Below, piece after piece: positions 5,301 to 6,831 of a stretch of 6,831 nt of DNA. The stretch covers positions 1-6,831 of the forward strand of contig WRER01000041.1 of assembly GCA_009779205.1 (NCBI GenBank), written 5' to 3'. Positions within the stretch are counted from its first letter, which is position 1; every line of letters starts with the position of its first letter. Source of the stretch: Methanobacteriota archaeon. Its GTDB lineage: Archaea > Halobacteriota > Methanomicrobia > Methanomicrobiales > Methanospirillaceae. The position numbers and the translations under genes were made by a program. The notes beneath the pieces are model-generated. The model saw nothing but the letters and a program-made list of their open reading frames with translations, did no database searches and was not told where the DNA came from.

Positions 5301-6464
5301 ATGAAACTTCACATCATCCTTACTGTCTCTCTCTTTTTTTTCATCTGTGTCGCAGGAGGAAGTAGTGCAGATGATTCTCTCCCTCTCATGCCGGCAGAGT
5401 TTTACGGAACAGTCTCTATTGACAATAGTCCTGCACCTGTTGGAACAATAGTAGCGGCTCTTCTAAATGGAGTTCTGATAGATGAATTCATTATAACAGA
5501 AACTGGTGTGTTTGGAGGAAAAGGAATATTTGATAAGCGGTTATCTGTAGTCGTAGAAGGTGCAGGGCCACACATTATTCAATTTCAGGTAAATGGCATT
5601 TCTATCGAAGGAATGGAAGAATTTGCTCCGGGAACAAGTAAAAAAGTAGACCTTTTTGTAACCAGTGGCACTGAAAGAAGTACGCCCATACCTACAGCCG
5701 TCATTATAGTACCACCTACACAGATAGAAGTACAGCCAATCCTGACTGCAGATCCTTTCGACTCATATAACTCATTCATTCCATATGATCCATATTATCC
5801 TGAGCAACCACAGACGTACGATGGATTTCAAGATCAGCGAGTATTTACCTCTGGTGATGAACGTGCACAGCTCATCTGTTATCCTGGATGTGAGATGAGA
5901 ACAGCTGCTGGAAGCACTGTGCAGCAGGCAACAATTACGCATAAAAGTCTGACAAGTATCCAAACTCCACAGGGCCTTACATATGCAGGATATGGATATG
6001 AACTGATACCTGCCAACCTTTCGTTTTTGCCGGATGCAACACTTATTATCCATATTGATGATGAGCTCTTTGATGTCCATCCAATGATCATGCACTATGA
6101 TACAGAGAGAGGAATATGGACGCATATGCCTTTTTTAGCAGATAGATTTACTGGAACGATACGTGCAGCAATTACAGAAAGCGGGATATATGGCGTAGTT
6201 ATACAGGAGATGACACCTGCCACAGTAGTGACGCAAGCACCAGTACCACCACCAACAGCGATAGAAACAATCATACCCACAGCTGCTGCAACCACCGCTC
6301 CGATTCAAACAAAAATGATTGCACCAGTACCACGACCTTCGGAACAATCAAAGGCAATGTGGTATATTGCAGGAGGAATTCTGTTTCTTATCATTGTCAA
6401 TATGATCGTATGGGGAGTATATCGTCATTCGAAGAAAGAACGGAAGAAAGATGAGGAATTGTAA
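5301..6464 (+). CDS. Surface protein with signal peptide, two beta domains and C-terminal membrane anchor
   Basis: This is a 387-residue protein. A signal peptide (1-23; MKLHIILTVSLFFFICVAGG) is followed by a beta-type domain (about 28-122) opening LPLMPAEFYGTVSIDNSPAPVGT. That opening is familiar from many methanogen surface proteins of unknown function. A Pro/Tyr-rich spacer (about 126-175) leads to a second domain (about 186-302). Its pattern (GYELIPANLSFLPDATLIIHI, then a W-containing strand and a closing SGIYGVVI strand) is reminiscent of ZU5-like beta-sandwiches, but this is only a resemblance. A Pro/Thr/Ala stalk (303-349) precedes a transmembrane helix (about 353-374) and a short, highly charged tail ending KKERKKDEEL. 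Topology is outside-facing with about 13 residues in the cytoplasm. ATG 5301 lies 15 nt after the previous stop; GAGG at 5284-5287 is a distant ribosome binding site. It is the only protein of this gene set with a membrane anchor, so it may hold the neighbouring secreted proteins. The function is not recognised. Confidence 0.82.
   Translation: MKLHIILTVSLFFFICVAGGSSADDSLPLMPAEFYGTVSIDNSPAPVGTIVAALLNGVLIDEFIITETGVFGGKGIFDKRLSVVVEGAGPHIIQFQVNGISIEGMEEFAPGTSKKVDLFVTSGTERSTPIPTAVIIVPPTQIEVQPILTADPFDSYNSFIPYDPYYPEQPQTYDGFQDQRVFTSGDERAQLICYPGCEMRTAAGSTVQQATITHKSLTSIQTPQGLTYAGYGYELIPANLSFLPDATLIIHIDDELFDVHPMIMHYDTERGIWTHMPFLADRFTGTIRAAITESGIYGVVIQEMTPATVVTQAPVPPPTAIETIIPTAAATTAPIQTKMIAPVPRPSEQSKAMWYIAGGILFLIIVNMIVWGVYRHSKKERKKDEEL
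6453..6457 (+). promoter_or_regulatory. Ribosome binding site deciding the GTG start of the TPR gene
   Basis: GAGGA lies within the last codons of the anchor-protein gene and ends 7 nt before GTG 6465. The alternative ATG at 6507 has no comparable site and would cut into the first repeat. Confidence 0.55.
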
Positions 6465-6831
6465 GTGAATCTTTCCTCAGTAAAACTTTTCAAAGCCATT
6501 ACAACGATGCAGAAGGGAAAGTTTGACGCTGCAATTACATTACTTGATAAGCTTATCAAAAAAGAACCAAAACAGGCAGAATTGTACAATCTGAAGGGAA
6601 CCTGTCTTTCTAAACTCGGCAGAAATGAAGAAGCATTAGAATGTTATGAACAAGCTATCGCTCATTCGGATACATCTGCAATGTACTGGAACAATAAAGG
6701 TCTTGTACTACAGAGCCTTGGAAGACGTGATGAAGCAAAGACTGCATTTGAACATGCATTATGTCTTGAGAAAGATCATTTTCTTGCAACATACAATCTT
6801 GGAAACCTCTTCATTGATACAGATCCGAACC
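6465..6831 (+). CDS. TPR-repeat protein (3'-partial)
   Basis: The frame opens with GTG directly after the TAA of the previous gene (0-nt gap), behind GAGGA, and stays open for 122 codons to the window edge. It has no signal peptide, so the product is probably cytoplasmic. The sequence is made of tetratricopeptide repeats of about 34 residues: one at about 5-36 (KGKFDAAITLLDKLIKKEP), one at about 38-70 (LGRNEEALECYEQAI), one at about 72-105 (LGRRDEAKTAFEHAL), and the start of a fourth (ATYNLGNLF). TPRs form superhelical scaffolds that bind other proteins. The head-to-tail arrangement suggests the protein works with the upstream membrane protein, whose short acidic-ended tail is cytoplasmic. 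That pairing is inference. Total length and any further domains lie outside the window. Confidence 0.88.
   Translation, partial: MNLSSVKLFKAITTMQKGKFDAAITLLDKLIKKEPKQAELYNLKGTCLSKLGRNEEALECYEQAIAHSDTSAMYWNNKGLVLQSLGRRDEAKTAFEHALCLEKDHFLATYNLGNLFIDTDPN

Noticed and set aside
5772..6347. Several reverse-strand frames opposite the anchor protein
   Set aside because: They have Cys/Trp/Ser-rich composition, no family resemblance and no start signals. The + strand frame has a signal peptide and a membrane helix.

Overview
The window looks like part of a methanogen chromosome, most likely from the Methanomicrobiales and possibly Methanospirillum-like. This is inferred from protein architecture, not from a marker gene. 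The supporting traits are a C1-peptidase fold joined to a lectin-like domain and a dockerin-like tail, a cohesin-like module, PKD sequence, an AN1 zinc finger on a membrane anchor, Pro/Thr linkers, GTG starts, and TATA-type rather than bacterial -10/-35 promoters. All genes that can be supported lie on the + strand. No rRNA, tRNA, CRISPR array or insertion sequence was seen.

Layout. (1) Positions 1-683 hold the 3' end of a secreted-protein gene ending in a two-lobed 'GWN...GYW' module. A small AN1 zinc-finger membrane protein follows at 702-995. (2) Positions 996-1276 contain no confident gene, only a doubtful 50-codon reading frame and a good TATA box. (3) Positions 1277-1931 encode a PIN-domain toxin and a small overlapping antitoxin candidate. 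(4) Positions 1978-2237 hold a PKD-domain remnant broken by a stop and a frameshift. It is followed by a TATA-like box and a perfect 15-base palindrome. (5) Positions 2290-6831 hold four tightly packed genes, with an ATGA overlap, a 15-nt gap and a 0-nt gap. They encode a C1A-peptidase-fold/lectin-like/dockerin-like exoprotein, a cohesin-like/Pro-Thr linker/GWN exoprotein, a surface protein with a C-terminal membrane helix, and a TPR protein that runs off the window.

How the genes may work together (inference). Region 5 reads as a cell-surface assembly. The first protein carries a dockerin-like tail and the gene coupled to it encodes a cohesin-like module, so the two products may bind each other. 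The third product could be the membrane anchor, with a short charged cytoplasmic tail, and the fourth a cytoplasmic TPR partner. The papain-fold protein has lost both the catalytic Cys (Gly146) and the catalytic His (Gln299). It is therefore probably a non-catalytic binding or scaffold protein. The GWN modules of regions 1 and 5 are clear paralogues, so the locus seems to have grown by duplication of surface-protein genes, with a toxin-antitoxin module and decaying PKD sequence lying between the copies.
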